From assembly GCA_016707445.1 (NCBI GenBank), contig JADJHR010000008.1, positions 124,001-188,000 on the forward strand: 64,000 bases of DNA, given 5' to 3'. Source of the DNA: Rubrivivax sp. GTDB taxonomy: Bacteria; Pseudomonadota; Gammaproteobacteria; Burkholderiales; Burkholderiaceae_C. The notes below the pieces were generated by a model that did not search any database, was not told the origin of the DNA, and saw only the letters and a program-made list of their open reading frames with translations. Position numbers and translations under genes: made by a program. Below, in pieces: positions 48,966 to 57,964 of this stretch (the stretch's first letter is position 1; each line of letters starts with the position of its first letter).

Positions 48966-49155
48966 GCTGCACTCCGGGTCAATCGATCAGTAGCTGCATT
49001 GTCGCTAGGTCTGCGAGCCGGCCTTGCCAATCCAGCCGCGAGCCGGTTCGCCGGGCAATACAAGCCGGGTTGGGGCTCCAGGCCTGCACTTGCTGGCAAC
49101 ATGCGCCCCTGCACCGTGCGCCCCACAGGGGGCGGTCCCGGGCGCCAGGCCAGCC

Positions 49156-51615
49156 ATGAACAAGAAAACCCTGTCCGAAAGCGACGTCTGCGACAAATTC
49201 ATTCGGCCCGCGATGGAACGCGCCGGCTGGGATGGTTTGAGCCAGATCTTTCGTGAGTTCGGCTTGCGTGCCGGCCGCGTGACCGTGCGCGGGCGCAAGG
49301 CCCAGCGCGATGCCAGCACCGTACTGCGCGCCGACTACGCACTGTTCTTCAAGCCCAACATCCCTCTGGCTGTGGTCGAGGCCAAAGACAACAACCACGC
49401 CGTCGGCGCCGGCATGGCCCAGGCCATCCAATACGCCGAGCTGCTGAACGTGCCCTTCAGCTTTACCAGCAACGGCGACGGCTTCGTCTTCCGCGACGCC
49501 ACCTTGGCCACCGGCGTGCTGGAACAGAACCTGACACTCGACGAATTCCCGTCGCCGACCGAGCTGTGGGAACGCTTTTGCGCCTGGAAGGGCTGGACGC
49601 CTGAGGTGCGCCAGGTCACCGAGTTCGGCTACGGCCCCGGCAAGACGCCGCGCTACTACCAGATGACCGCCATCAACCGCACCGTGGAAGCCATCGCGCG
49701 TGGCCAGAACCGGGTGCTGCTGGTCATGGCCACCGGCACCGGCAAGACCTACACCGCCTTCCAGATCATCTGGCGCCTGTGGAAGAGCCGCGCCAAGAAG
49801 CGCATCTTGTTCCTGGCCGACCGCAACATCCTGATCGACCAGACCATGGTCAACGACTTCCGCCCGTTCAAGGGCGCGATGGCCAAGCTCAGCCCCAATG
49901 CCAAAGGTGTGGAGCGGGTCGACGCCGTCAGCGGCCAGGTCAACATGGAAGACGTGGCGCTGGCCGTCAACAAGACCACCAAGCAGGTCGACAAGAGCTA
50001 CGAGATCTACCTGTCGCTGTACCAGGCCGTCTCGGGCACCGACGAAGAGCAGAACATCTACAAGCAGTTCTCGCCCGACTTCTTCGACCTGATCGTCGTG
50101 GACGAATGCCACCGCGGCAGCGCCGACGAAGACTCGGCCTGGCGCGAGATCCTCAGCTACTTCAGCGGCGCCACCCAGATCGGCCTGACCGCCACGCCCA
50201 AGGAAACCCGCGACGTCTCCAACATCGACTACTTCGGCGAGCCGATCTACAGCTACACGCTGCGCCAGGGCATCGAGGACGGCTACCTGGCGCCCTACAA
50301 GGTGATCCGCGTCGATCTGGACCGCGACACCTTCGGCTGGCGCCCGCCGCAAGGCATGACCGACAAACATGGCCATGTGATCGAAGACCGCATCTACAAC
50401 AGCACCGACATGAACCGCGCGCTGGTGCTGGAACGCCGCGACGAGGTGGTGGCGGCCAAGATCACCGAGTACCTGAAGGCCACCGACCGCCACGCCAAGA
50501 CCATCGTCTTCTGCGAAGACATCGACCACGCCGCGCGCATGCGCCAGGCGCTGGCGAACGCCAACGCCGACCTGTGCGCCGCGCAGCCCAAGTACGTGGT
50601 GCAGATCACCGGCGACAACCCCGAGGGCAAGCGCGAGCTCGACAACTTCATCGACCCCGAGAAGACCTACCCGGTCATTGCCACCACGTCCAGGCTGATG
50701 AGCACCGGCGTCGACGCGCAGACCTGCAAGCTGATCGTGCTGGACCAGAACATCAAGTCGATGACACTGTTCAAGCAGATCATCGGCCGCGGCACCCGGC
50801 TGCGTGAAGACCTGGGCAAGACCTGGTTCACCATCCTCGACTTCAAGCGCGCCACCGACAACTTTGCGGACCCCACCTTCGACGGCGACCCGGTGCAGAT
50901 CTACGAGCCCGGTCCTGGCGACCCGGTGACACCGCCCGACGACAACGTGGCAGCGGCGCCCGACCCTGACCACGCGCCGCCCGGCTCGGGCGACATTACC
51001 GCCCCGGGCACGGATGACGGCGGCGCGGCACCACGTCGGTACGTGGTCGGCCAGGGCGTCAACGTCAGCGTGGCCCGCGAACGTGTGCAGTACCTCAACG
51101 CCCAGGGCCAGCTCATCACCGAGAGCCTGCGCGACTACACCCGCATCAACCTGGCCAAGCAGTACGAATCGCTCGACGCCTTCCTGCAGGCCTGGGGCAG
51201 CGCCGAGCGCAAGGCCGCGCTGCTGGACGAACTGGAGCGCCAGGGCGTGCTGGTCGAGGCGCTGGCCGATGAATTGGCCCAACAGGGCCTGAAAGACCTG
51301 GACCCCTTCGACCTGCTGCTGCACATCGCCTGGAACATGCCGCCACTGACGCGCCGCGAACGTGCTGGCCGCGTCAAGAAGCGCAATGTCTTCACCCACT
51401 ACGGCGCGATGGCACGCCAGGTGCTGGACGCTTTGCTCGACAAGTACGCCGACGAGGGCATCACCACCATCGAAAGCGACGCCGTGCTGCGCGTGCAACC
51501 CTTCACCGACTTGGGCCTGCCCGGCGAGCTCATCAAGAGTTTCGGCGGCCGAGCGCAGTACCTGCAGGCCCTGGCCACGCTGGAGCGCGAGCTCTACGCG
51601 CCGGGCGAAGCCTGA
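49156..51615 (+). CDS. hsdR: type I restriction enzyme R subunit HsdR (EcoEI-like)
   Basis: 819 residues. The N-terminal nuclease domain has a PD-(D/E)xK layout with Asp60 and Glu75-Ala-Lys77 (VVEAKDNN). The helicase motor follows, with Walker A MATGTGKT at 191-198, the DECH box in VVDECHRGSAD and motif III in GLTATPKE. The C-terminal part (about 580-819) matches the EcoEI-type R domain that binds the methylase. A linker rich in Pro, Asp and Gly lies near 590-630. HsdR translocates DNA and cuts unmodified DNA. The start was chosen at MNKKTLSESDVCDKFI. Confidence 0.92.
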   Translation: MNKKTLSESDVCDKFIRPAMERAGWDGLSQIFREFGLRAGRVTVRGRKAQRDASTVLRADYALFFKPNIPLAVVEAKDNNHAVGAGMAQAIQYAELLNVPFSFTSNGDGFVFRDATLATGVLEQNLTLDEFPSPTELWERFCAWKGWTPEVRQVTEFGYGPGKTPRYYQMTAINRTVEAIARGQNRVLLVMATGTGKTYTAFQIIWRLWKSRAKKRILFLADRNILIDQTMVNDFRPFKGAMAKLSPNAKGVERVDAVSGQVNMEDVALAVNKTTKQVDKSYEIYLSLYQAVSGTDEEQNIYKQFSPDFFDLIVVDECHRGSADEDSAWREILSYFSGATQIGLTATPKETRDVSNIDYFGEPIYSYTLRQGIEDGYLAPYKVIRVDLDRDTFGWRPPQGMTDKHGHVIEDRIYNSTDMNRALVLERRDEVVAAKITEYLKATDRHAKTIVFCEDIDHAARMRQALANANADLCAAQPKYVVQITGDNPEGKRELDNFIDPEKTYPVIATTSRLMSTGVDAQTCKLIVLDQNIKSMTLFKQIIGRGTRLREDLGKTWFTILDFKRATDNFADPTFDGDPVQIYEPGPGDPVTPPDDNVAAAPDPDHAPPGSGDITAPGTDDGGAAPRRYVVGQGVNVSVARERVQYLNAQGQLITESLRDYTRINLAKQYESLDAFLQAWGSAERKAALLDELERQGVLVEALADELAQQGLKDLDPFDLLLHIAWNMPPLTRRERAGRVKKRNVFTHYGAMARQVLDALLDKYADEGITTIESDAVLRVQPFTDLGLPGELIKSFGGRAQYLQALATLERELYAPGEA

Positions 51616-51633
51616 CACCCCAACCGAGACCGA

Positions 51634-53103
51634 ATGTCCAACCTCAGCCCCGTCATCAAGAGCATCCAGGACGTCATGCGGCAAGACGCCGGCATCAACG
51701 GCGACGCGCAGCGCATCGAGCAGATGGTCTGGTTGCTGTTCCTGAAGGTCTTCGACGCGCTGGAAGAAGAGCTCGAACTGACCCGCGACGCCTACCGCAG
51801 CCCCATCCCCGAGCACCTGCGCTGGCGCAGCTGGGCCGCCGACGCCGAAGGCATCACCGGTGACGCGCTGCTGGACTTCGTCAACAACACGCTGTTCCCG
51901 AAGCTGAAGAACCTGCCGGCCGACGCGGTGCGCAACCCGCGCGGCTGGGTGGTGCGTGGCGTGTTCGAAGACGCCAACAACTTCATGAAGAGCGGCCAGC
52001 TGCTGCGCCAGGTGATCAACAAGCTGGGCGTGATCGATTTCAACCGCCAGGCCGAACGCCATCAGTTCAACGACCTGTACGAAAAGATCCTGCGCGACCT
52101 GCAGAGCGCCGGCAACGCGGGCGAGTTCTACACGCCGCGCGCCGTCACGCAGTTCATGGTGGACATGGTGAATCCGCAGCTGGGTGAACGTGTGCTCGAC
52201 CCGGCCACCGGCACCGGCGGCTTTCTGGTCTGCGCCATCGAACATCTGCGCCGGCAGGTGAAGAACACCGAGCAAGAGGCGCTGCTGCAGAACAGCATCC
52301 TGGGCGTGGAAAAGAAGCAGCTGCCCCACATGCTGTGCGTCACGAACCTGCTGCTGCACGGCGTGGAAGTGCCCAGCAACATCCGCCACGACAACACGCT
52401 GGCGCGCCCGCTGCGCGAGGTGACGCAAGCCGACCGCGTGGACGTGGTGCTGACCAACCCGCCCTTCGGCGGCATCGAAGAGCCGGGCATCGAGCAGGGC
52501 TTTCCGGCCGACGTGCGCACCAAGGAAACGGCCGACCTGTTCCTGGTGCTCATCAAGCACATCCTGAAAGCGAACGGCCGCGCCGCGCTGGTGCTGCCCG
52601 ACGGCACGCTGTTCGGCGAGGGCGTGAAGACGCGCATCAAGGAACAGCTGCTGGCCGAATGCAACCTGCACACCATCGTGCGCCTGCCCAACGGCGTGTT
52701 CGCGCCCTACACCGGCATCAAGACCAATTTGCTGTTCTTCACCAAGGGCCGGCCGACCACCGACGTCTGGTACTACGAGCACCCCTACCCGCCGGGCGTG
52801 AAGAGCTACAACAAGACCAAGCCGATCCGCATCGAGGAATTCGATGCGGAGAAGGCCTGGTGGGGCGACGAGGCCGACGGCTTTGCGGCGCGGGTGGAGA
52901 ACGAGCGGGCGTGGAAGGTCGGCATCGATGCGATCAAGGCCGCCAACTACAACCTGGACCAGAAGAACCCGCATGCGCCGGATGCGGTGAGCCACGACGC
53001 CGATGAGCTGCTGCGCGACTACGCGCGGCTGCAGGGTGAAGCACAGGAGTTGCGCGATCAGTTGAAGAGCATCCTGGCGGAATCGCTGGGGGCGCGGGTG
53101 TGA
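51634..53103 (+). CDS. hsdM: type I restriction enzyme M subunit HsdM (N6-adenine methyltransferase)
   Basis: 489 residues. The N-terminal HsdM helical domain is followed by the SAM motif DPATGTGGF (189-197) and the catalytic NPPFGG (275-280). It starts 18 nt after hsdR and its TGA overlaps the hsdS start (TGATG). HsdM methylates adenine at the site chosen by HsdS. All motifs are intact. Confidence 0.93.
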   Translation: MSNLSPVIKSIQDVMRQDAGINGDAQRIEQMVWLLFLKVFDALEEELELTRDAYRSPIPEHLRWRSWAADAEGITGDALLDFVNNTLFPKLKNLPADAVRNPRGWVVRGVFEDANNFMKSGQLLRQVINKLGVIDFNRQAERHQFNDLYEKILRDLQSAGNAGEFYTPRAVTQFMVDMVNPQLGERVLDPATGTGGFLVCAIEHLRRQVKNTEQEALLQNSILGVEKKQLPHMLCVTNLLLHGVEVPSNIRHDNTLARPLREVTQADRVDVVLTNPPFGGIEEPGIEQGFPADVRTKETADLFLVLIKHILKANGRAALVLPDGTLFGEGVKTRIKEQLLAECNLHTIVRLPNGVFAPYTGIKTNLLFFTKGRPTTDVWYYEHPYPPGVKSYNKTKPIRIEEFDAEKAWWGDEADGFAARVENERAWKVGIDAIKAANYNLDQKNPHAPDAVSHDADELLRDYARLQGEAQELRDQLKSILAESLGARV

Positions 53104-54780
53104 TGAGCGCGGTGCTGGAAGCGCGGGAGCCGAGCGCGCGATATTTGGAATCGCTGCCGCCGGCGATGGTGCGGCAGTTCGATCTGCTGGCGACCGCGCC
53201 GGGCGGTGTGGCGCGGCTGCGGGAGTTGATCCTGACGCTGGCGGTGCAGGGGAAGTTGGTGCCGCAGGATTCGAGGGACGAGCCGGGCAGCGCGTTGCTT
53301 GGGCGAATATTCGCGGAGAAGAATCGTTTGATCGCCAGCGGCCAAAGCAAGCGTGACAGGAGTGAAGCTGCGCCGCAGGTCGATGACTCCGAAGTGTTGC
53401 CTGCGGGCTGGGCCAGCACATTGCTGGGGGAAGTTTCACTCGTCAGCGGCGGCGTCACGTTGGGCCGCAAGGGGTCGTTGATCGAGCCGGTGACGCTGCC
53501 ATATCTCCGCGTCGCCAACGTTCAGCGGTGGCGAGTTGAAATGAATGAGCTGAAGCAGGTGACGATCGCCAGGTCAGAACTACAGCGCTTCGCATTGCGC
53601 TCGGGTGACTTGTTGATCACAGAAGGCGGCGACTGGGACAAGGTGGGGCGTTCAGCGATCTGGCGGGGTGAACTACCCGAGTGCCTTCACCAAAACCATG
53701 TGTTCAAGCTGCGAGGCATGCTGAACTCGTGGAACTCGGAATGGGCGCAGTTGTATTTGAACTCGCCCGTGGCACGGACCTACTTCGCGTCCTGCGCCAA
53801 GCAGACCACCAACTTGGCGTCGATCAACATGACGCAGTTGAAAGCGTGCCGCTTTCCGCTTCCCCCGCTCGCCGAGCAAGCCCGCATCGTCGCCCGCGTC
53901 GACGACCTGATGCGCCTGTGCGACGCGCTCGAAGCCAAGGGCCGGCTCGAAGCCGCGCAGCATGCCCAGCTGCTGAGCACCCTGCTGGGCACGCTGACCG
54001 ACAGCGCCTCGCCCGAAGAACTGGCCGCCAACTGGCAACGCGTCGCCGACCACTTCGACCTGCTGCTCGACCGCCCCGAGGCCGTGGACGCGCTGGAGCA
54101 GACCATCCTGCAACTGGCCGTGCGCGGGCTGCTGGTGCCGCAGGACCCGAACGACGAGCCGGCGAGCGTGTTGCTGGAGCGGATTCGGGCTGAGAGGGAT
54201 CGTCTGATCGCTGAAGGCAAGATCAAGCGAGAGTTCCGCGGTCCAGAGCGCCGCAAGCCGCGTCAGGTCCGACTCAATGACGACGAGCGCGACTGGTTCA
54301 AAGGCGTTGCGGTCGGGCTGGCCAGATAGTGGTCGCAACCGGTTGCCTGATGGCCTCGCAGTTCCGGTGGCGAAGGGGGTGGTGCGCACGCCCAAGCAAG
54401 GCCGTCGCCAGGCTGAAGTGGCGCAGCCGTCGGCGGGAACGCCCAAAGGATATGAAGGTCTCGACCATCGCAGATGCGCAAGACCACATTGCGCCGTCGG
54501 CGCTCTCAGGTAGTCTGAATCTGATTCCCTCAGGTAGCTTGCTCGTCGGCACCATTGACCCTGGACGAAGCAATGGCGTCCCCAAACGCTCGACGACGCA
54601 CAAGAGATATGGCGACGGATGCCTGTGGCCCGCCCCTCCTCCTCGCCGGGGCGCCCGCCGAACAATCCCGCATCGTCGCCCGCGTCGAAGAACCCCCCGC
54701 CCCTCCCCCGCCGCCCGCTGGCCATCCAGACCACCCAGTCCCATCTGGCCGAGGCCCTGGTCAAACAAGCCGCGGCATGA
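53103..54780 (+). pseudogene. hsdS: type I specificity subunit HsdS, second half scrambled by frameshifts
   Basis: The first 408 codons (to a TAG at 54327-54329) are sound: a first target-recognition domain with LPAGWASTLLGEVSLVSGG and LRSGDLLITEGGDWDKVGR, the conserved PLPPLAEQARIVARVDDLMRLCDALE arm (split over about 257-282), and the central repeat LEQTILQLAVRGLLVPQD, which mirrors LRELILTLAVQGKLVPQD near the start. The second recognition domain should follow but is spread over several frames at 54230-54780. Pieces such as NLIPSGSLLV, AEQSRIVARVEE and the C-terminal QTTQSHLAEALVKQAAA are still readable in different frames. The TGA at 54778-54780 overlaps the DUF3800 start, showing where the gene ended. 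Either specificity is altered or lost, or the sequence is faulty. Confidence 0.8.
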
Positions 54781-55532
54781 ATGACCCCGCCGCGCCGTCG
54801 CCCTTCAGCGACTACATCGTCTTCGTCGACGAAAGCGGCGACCACAGTCTGGACGTCATCAACCCGCAGTACCCGGTGTTCGTGCTGGCTTTCTGCATCC
54901 TGCCGTGCAAGGCCTATGTCGAGCAGATCACGCCGGCCGTGCGCCGCTTGAAGTTCGACCTGTTCGGGCATGACATGCTGATCCTGCACGAGCACGACAT
55001 CCGCAAGAAGACCGGGCCGTTCGCGCAGCTGAACAAGGACCGGCGCGATGCGCTGATGGACGGGCTGACCGAGATCATTGCCGCAGCGCCGATGACGCTG
55101 GTGGCCGTCGTCATCAACAAGGTCAAGCACAAGGCCCGCTACACCGCCCCAGAGCACCCATACCACCTGGCGCTGAAGTACGGCCTGGAGAGGGTGCATG
55201 ACTTTCTGGCGCGCCAGTGCCAGGGAAAGCGCACCACCACCGTGGTGTGCGAGGCGCGCGGTGCCAAGGAAGACAAGGAGATCGAGCTGGCGTTTCGCCG
55301 CGTCTGCGACGGCGACAACCGCTCACGCAGCGCGTACCCGCTGTCCATCGTCGTCGCCGACAAGAAGAGCAATTCCGAGGGCCTGCAGCTGGCCGACCTG
55401 GTGGCTCGCCCCATCGGGCTGCATGTCATGCGACCGGGTCAGCCCAACCGCGCCTGGACGGTGCTGGAAACGAAGCTCTTTACCGGGCGCAAGGGCACGG
55501 CGCAGGGCAACGGCCTGAAGGTGTTTCCTTGA
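54777..55532 (+). CDS. DUF3800 domain protein coupled to the hsd locus
   Basis: 251 residues from an ATG that overlaps the hsdS stop by 3 bp. DUF3800 markers are present: YIVFVDESGDHS near residue 13, YHLALKYGLERVHDFL near 125, CEARGAKEDKEIELAF and EGLQLADLVARPIG near 205. The acidic residues suggest an RNase H-like fold, by family knowledge. DUF3800 genes are often found beside restriction and other defence genes, but no activity is established. A heavily damaged second copy lies downstream. Confidence 0.87.
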   Translation: MNDPAAPSPFSDYIVFVDESGDHSLDVINPQYPVFVLAFCILPCKAYVEQITPAVRRLKFDLFGHDMLILHEHDIRKKTGPFAQLNKDRRDALMDGLTEIIAAAPMTLVAVVINKVKHKARYTAPEHPYHLALKYGLERVHDFLARQCQGKRTTTVVCEARGAKEDKEIELAFRRVCDGDNRSRSAYPLSIVVADKKSNSEGLQLADLVARPIGLHVMRPGQPNRAWTVLETKLFTGRKGTAQGNGLKVFP

Positions 55533-55745
55533 GGGCTACAGCGGGCCCCAGAAAGCCGAAGGGCCCCCAGGTAGTCCCAGGAGCCCAGCGCCGGTCGGGT
55601 AGTCCCAACCCATTTGCTGCGCAGGATACCGCAGCGATCTTGCAACCGCATGCTGGGGTTTTCGCCCGCCCGACCGGCAGCGGCTGCTGGCCGTGCACCG
55701 AACGGACCATGCGAAACATGGCCTATACCAAGCCGGGTGCTACCG

Positions 55746-55946
55746 ATGCGCGACCGGCAGCGCGCCGTGCTGGCGCTGCTGGAGGCCAGCCGGGGCGGGA
55801 TGGCGCCGCGCGACGTGCGGGCGCGCACGGAAGGGCAAGCGACGGAATGGGAGGTTCGAGGCGACCTCCAATTGCTAAGGCAGCTGGCCTTGGCGGAGAC
55901 CATTGGACGGGGGCGTGGTGCTTTCTGGCGCTTGGTGCCGAAGTGA
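55746..55946 (+). CDS. small winged-helix-like protein
   Basis: 66 residues from MRDRQRAVLALLEASRGGM. The pattern (helix, RDVRARTEG turn, recognition-like helix WEVRGDLQLLRQLALAETIG, then a GRGAFWRL wing) looks like a minimal DNA-binding winged helix. Upstream codons in the same frame lack coding character. It follows DUF3800 by 213 bp. A damaged copy of its end recurs at about 57351-57400, which supports the two genes moving as a unit. Confidence 0.5.
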   Translation: MRDRQRAVLALLEASRGGMAPRDVRARTEGQATEWEVRGDLQLLRQLALAETIGRGRGAFWRLVPK

Positions 55947-55994
55947 CCACCAACTGGCCATCAACCTTCTTTTCCCTCCCATTCCCTTCCAATC

Positions 55995-56012
55995 CCTCTA
56001 AGCCGAACTTTG
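55995..56012 (+). repeat. left inverted repeat around the damaged DUF3800 copy
   Basis: CCTCTAAGCCGAACTTTG here matches the reverse complement of 57473-57491 with one substitution and one indel. The pair encloses about 1.5 kb. Confidence 0.5.
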
Positions 56013-56039
56013 AGCGTTGCCTGAACGCAAGTGCGCGTG

Positions 56040-57421
56040 CCCGTTGAGCTTTTGGTCAAGCGGGGGAGCGTTTACTGGGTACAGGCGGGGTTCAGTGCAA
56101 GCAGTGCGAAGGCCTTTGCCTGGAGTGGCGGGGGCGTGGGGTGACCCGGACGGTCTTGGCCCGCGCGGCGCGGGGTGACCGAGATCAGCTTGCCGCAGCG
56201 CCCAGGAGCGTTCTGAAGCTGTGCAGCGGCAAGTCGTCGTCAGCGGTCTTGCCGGCAAGCCTTGGCCCGCTGAACGAAGCGCCTTGAGCACCGGCGAGGC
56301 GCGGCTGGCGCTGAAGTACCGGTCCTGCAGGGAGAGCTGGCGCATGACTCTCTGGCGGGCCAGCATGCACAGGAACATGCCGCGCACGCGCTGGGCGCTG
56401 TAGTGGAAGACCGGGCGCACCGCATGTCCACCGTCCTGATCGAGCGGAACGGGGCTCCACAGACAAGGAGATCGAGCCGGCGTTTCGCCGCGTCGCTGCG
56501 ACAGGCCGACAACCGCTCAACGGCCAGCGCGTGGCCCGCTGTCCATCGTCGTCGCCGACACGCGCAAGAGCAATGGCGTGGGCCGAGGGCCTGCAGCTGG
56601 CCGACCTGGTGGCGCAGCGCCCCATCGGGCTGCATGCTCATCGCGCGCGGGTGGCACACCACCAAGCGCTCGCCTGGAAGGTGCTGCCGGAAACCAGAGG
56701 CTCTTCAACGCGGGCTGGAAGGGGCATGTTCGGCCGCCAGGGCGATCTGCGGCGCGCGAAGGTTGCTTTCCCTGCCGGGCTTGAGCAGTTCGATGCGCGC
56801 CGCAGCGAGCAGGGACCGGCCCAAGGGCTCGATGCCGAAGCGGTCGCGCAACTTCGACCTGCGCGGCCACGGTCGCCGGGTCAGGGTGTTCCGGAAGACC
56901 CCACCGCGATGTGCCTGCGCCGAGCAGATCAGGCCGCAGACGATCTGCGGTCATCGCGCTTGCTGGCGGGTGTTCGCCCGCCCGAACCGGCCAGTCAGGC
57001 TGCGAGGTGAGGTCGCAAGCACCAAGCCGGCCACCAGGTGTTGCGTGCGAAGCGCCGCTGATCGCCGGCTGCGCCGCAGCAGCGCCGGTGCTGCCGATGC
57101 GCCGCACGCGGCCCAGCGAGGTGTTGGCCATCGCGTGGTGGCACTGAGCGGGCGACGGGCCAGCATGGCCAGGACCGGCGGCGTTCCTGGGGCGCCGCGC
57201 CCGAGCCGTGCCGGCGCGCAGGCTGCCAGCAAGCGGCCACGGCATGGGGCAGGTTCGACGGTGCGACCTCTTCCGCACTTGGTAAGCACGCCGCCGGGAA
57301 GCAAACCCTCTGGCCCTCGATCACCTCATTGGACAGGCACGCAGTGGCGTGGTGCTTTCTTGGCGCTTGGCCTGCCAGGACTGCGGGGGAGAGTGACCAC
57401 CAACTGGCAAGTCAACCTTCA
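56040..57421 (+). pseudogene. eroded, insertion-rich second copy of the DUF3800 and winged-helix block
   Basis: Short exact matches to 55065-55970 occur in the same order and strand: TGACCGAGATCA followed by TTGCCGCAGCGCC near 56176, CTGGCGCTGAAGTAC near 56308, ACAAGGAGATCGAGC near 56463, CTGTCCATCGTCGTCGCCGA near 56540, GCAGCTGGCCGACCTGGTGG near 56592, TTCGCCCGCCCGA near 56974 and TGGTGCTTTCT near 57350, ending with GTGACCACCAACTGG near 57393. Many added bases between matches make this copy about 340 nt longer than its template and destroy all frames. No intact gene is seen on either strand. The cause could be old decay or uncorrected sequencing noise. Confidence 0.65.
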
Positions 57422-57472
57422 TTGCTACTATTGAGCCAAGAAAGGCCGAACCCCATGTGCTGGGTCACGTCC

Positions 57473-57491
57473 CAAAGTTCGGTCTAAGAGG
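57473..57491 (-). repeat. right inverted repeat around the damaged DUF3800 copy
   Basis: Read on the minus strand, CCTCTTAGACCGAACTTTG matches 55995-56012 at 17 of 19 aligned positions. Confidence 0.5.
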
Positions 57492-57622
57492 ATGGGCGCG
57501 TTCGGCAGAACTCGGCCCAGGCCTCGCGGCTGCTGCGCGAGGCGCTGGAGGCGGGGCGCATCCGGGCGGTGGACCCGACGGCCGGGACGAAGCTGATGCG
57601 CTACCTGCCCTATTGGGCATGA
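57488..57622 (+). pseudogene. C-terminal remnant, possibly of an AlbA_2-type ATP-binding protein
   Basis: An open stretch of 44 codons ends in a TGA at 57620-57622 and encodes NSAQASRLLREALEAGRIR and KLMRYLPYWA. A terminal RY(V/L)P(Y/F)WA after a small helix-turn-helix is what I recall from divergent-AAA/AlbA_2 proteins that often neighbour type I restriction genes. There is no start codon and the upstream body is missing, so this is a tail only. The family name is tentative. Confidence 0.4.
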
Positions 57623-57687
57623 ATGCTTGATGGCGCTGCGGCCGCAACCCGCCGTACAACTGCAGGCGATTGATTTGAAAGACTTTT

Positions 57688-57825
57688 TTGCTTGACTGGT
57701 GCTTGATGAGATGGCCCGAGGCAAACCTCGGCGATTTGCTTGATCGAATCGCAGCCATGAACACCGCCGCCACCGAAACTTCTTTGTGAATCAATGACTT
57801 GATTGCTTGACGGGTGCTTGATGGG
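57688..57825 (+). repeat. pair of 23-bp direct repeats
   Basis: 57688-57710 and 57803-57825 are identical except at two positions. Both contain TTGCTTGAC and GGTGCTTGATG. They lie in an AT-richer 200-bp stretch between the AlbA_2-like remnant and the uup fragment. Confidence 0.55.
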
Positions 57826-57849
57826 TGCGTCTGATGTCGACCCCCGTGC

Positions 57850-57921
57850 AAAGTCAGCCCCGTCGAGCAGGGGCACGTGGCCATAGGCGAGGTGGGCGTT
57901 GGTGAGGGTCAGCAGGGCCAT
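57850..57921 (-). pseudogene. 5' fragment of a second uup gene
   Basis: Twenty-four codons from an ATG encode MALLTLTNAHLAYGHVPLLD then GADF, matching the start of the intact Uup (MALLTLSNAHLAYGHVPLLD, then GTDF). Similarity stops abruptly at 57849. The DNA identity to 48496-48567 is roughly 85 percent, so it is not a fresh duplicate but a diverged allele. It has the same orientation as the intact uup. Confidence 0.75.
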
Positions 57922-57964
57922 GCAGGGCTTGTCCCCTGCCGCCTGACGCCCCGCGGGGGGTCAG
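57922..57964 (-). terminator. tandem hairpins at the end of fghA
   Basis: CTGACGCCCC and GGGGGGTCAG (57943-57964, one mismatch) overlap the fghA stop. GCAGGG/CCCTGC (57922-57939) follows. They probably end the adhC-fghA transcript. Confidence 0.5.

Noticed and set aside
48979..53439. 1486-codon minus-strand frame opposite hsdR and hsdM
   Set aside because: It is a shadow of two intact, well-conserved genes. A giant protein here was considered because of its size, but the composition is that of antisense GC-rich DNA.
56185..57304. Minus- and plus-strand ORFs of 75-340 codons in the damaged block
   Set aside because: They arise by chance in the scrambled DUF3800 copy; none continues across the matches to the intact copy, and products are Arg/Ala-rich without motifs.
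48496..57921. Perfect att-site direct repeats of an integrase-driven island
   Set aside because: The two uup starts differ at about 15 percent of positions and no integrase gene was found, so a recent site-specific duplication is not supported.
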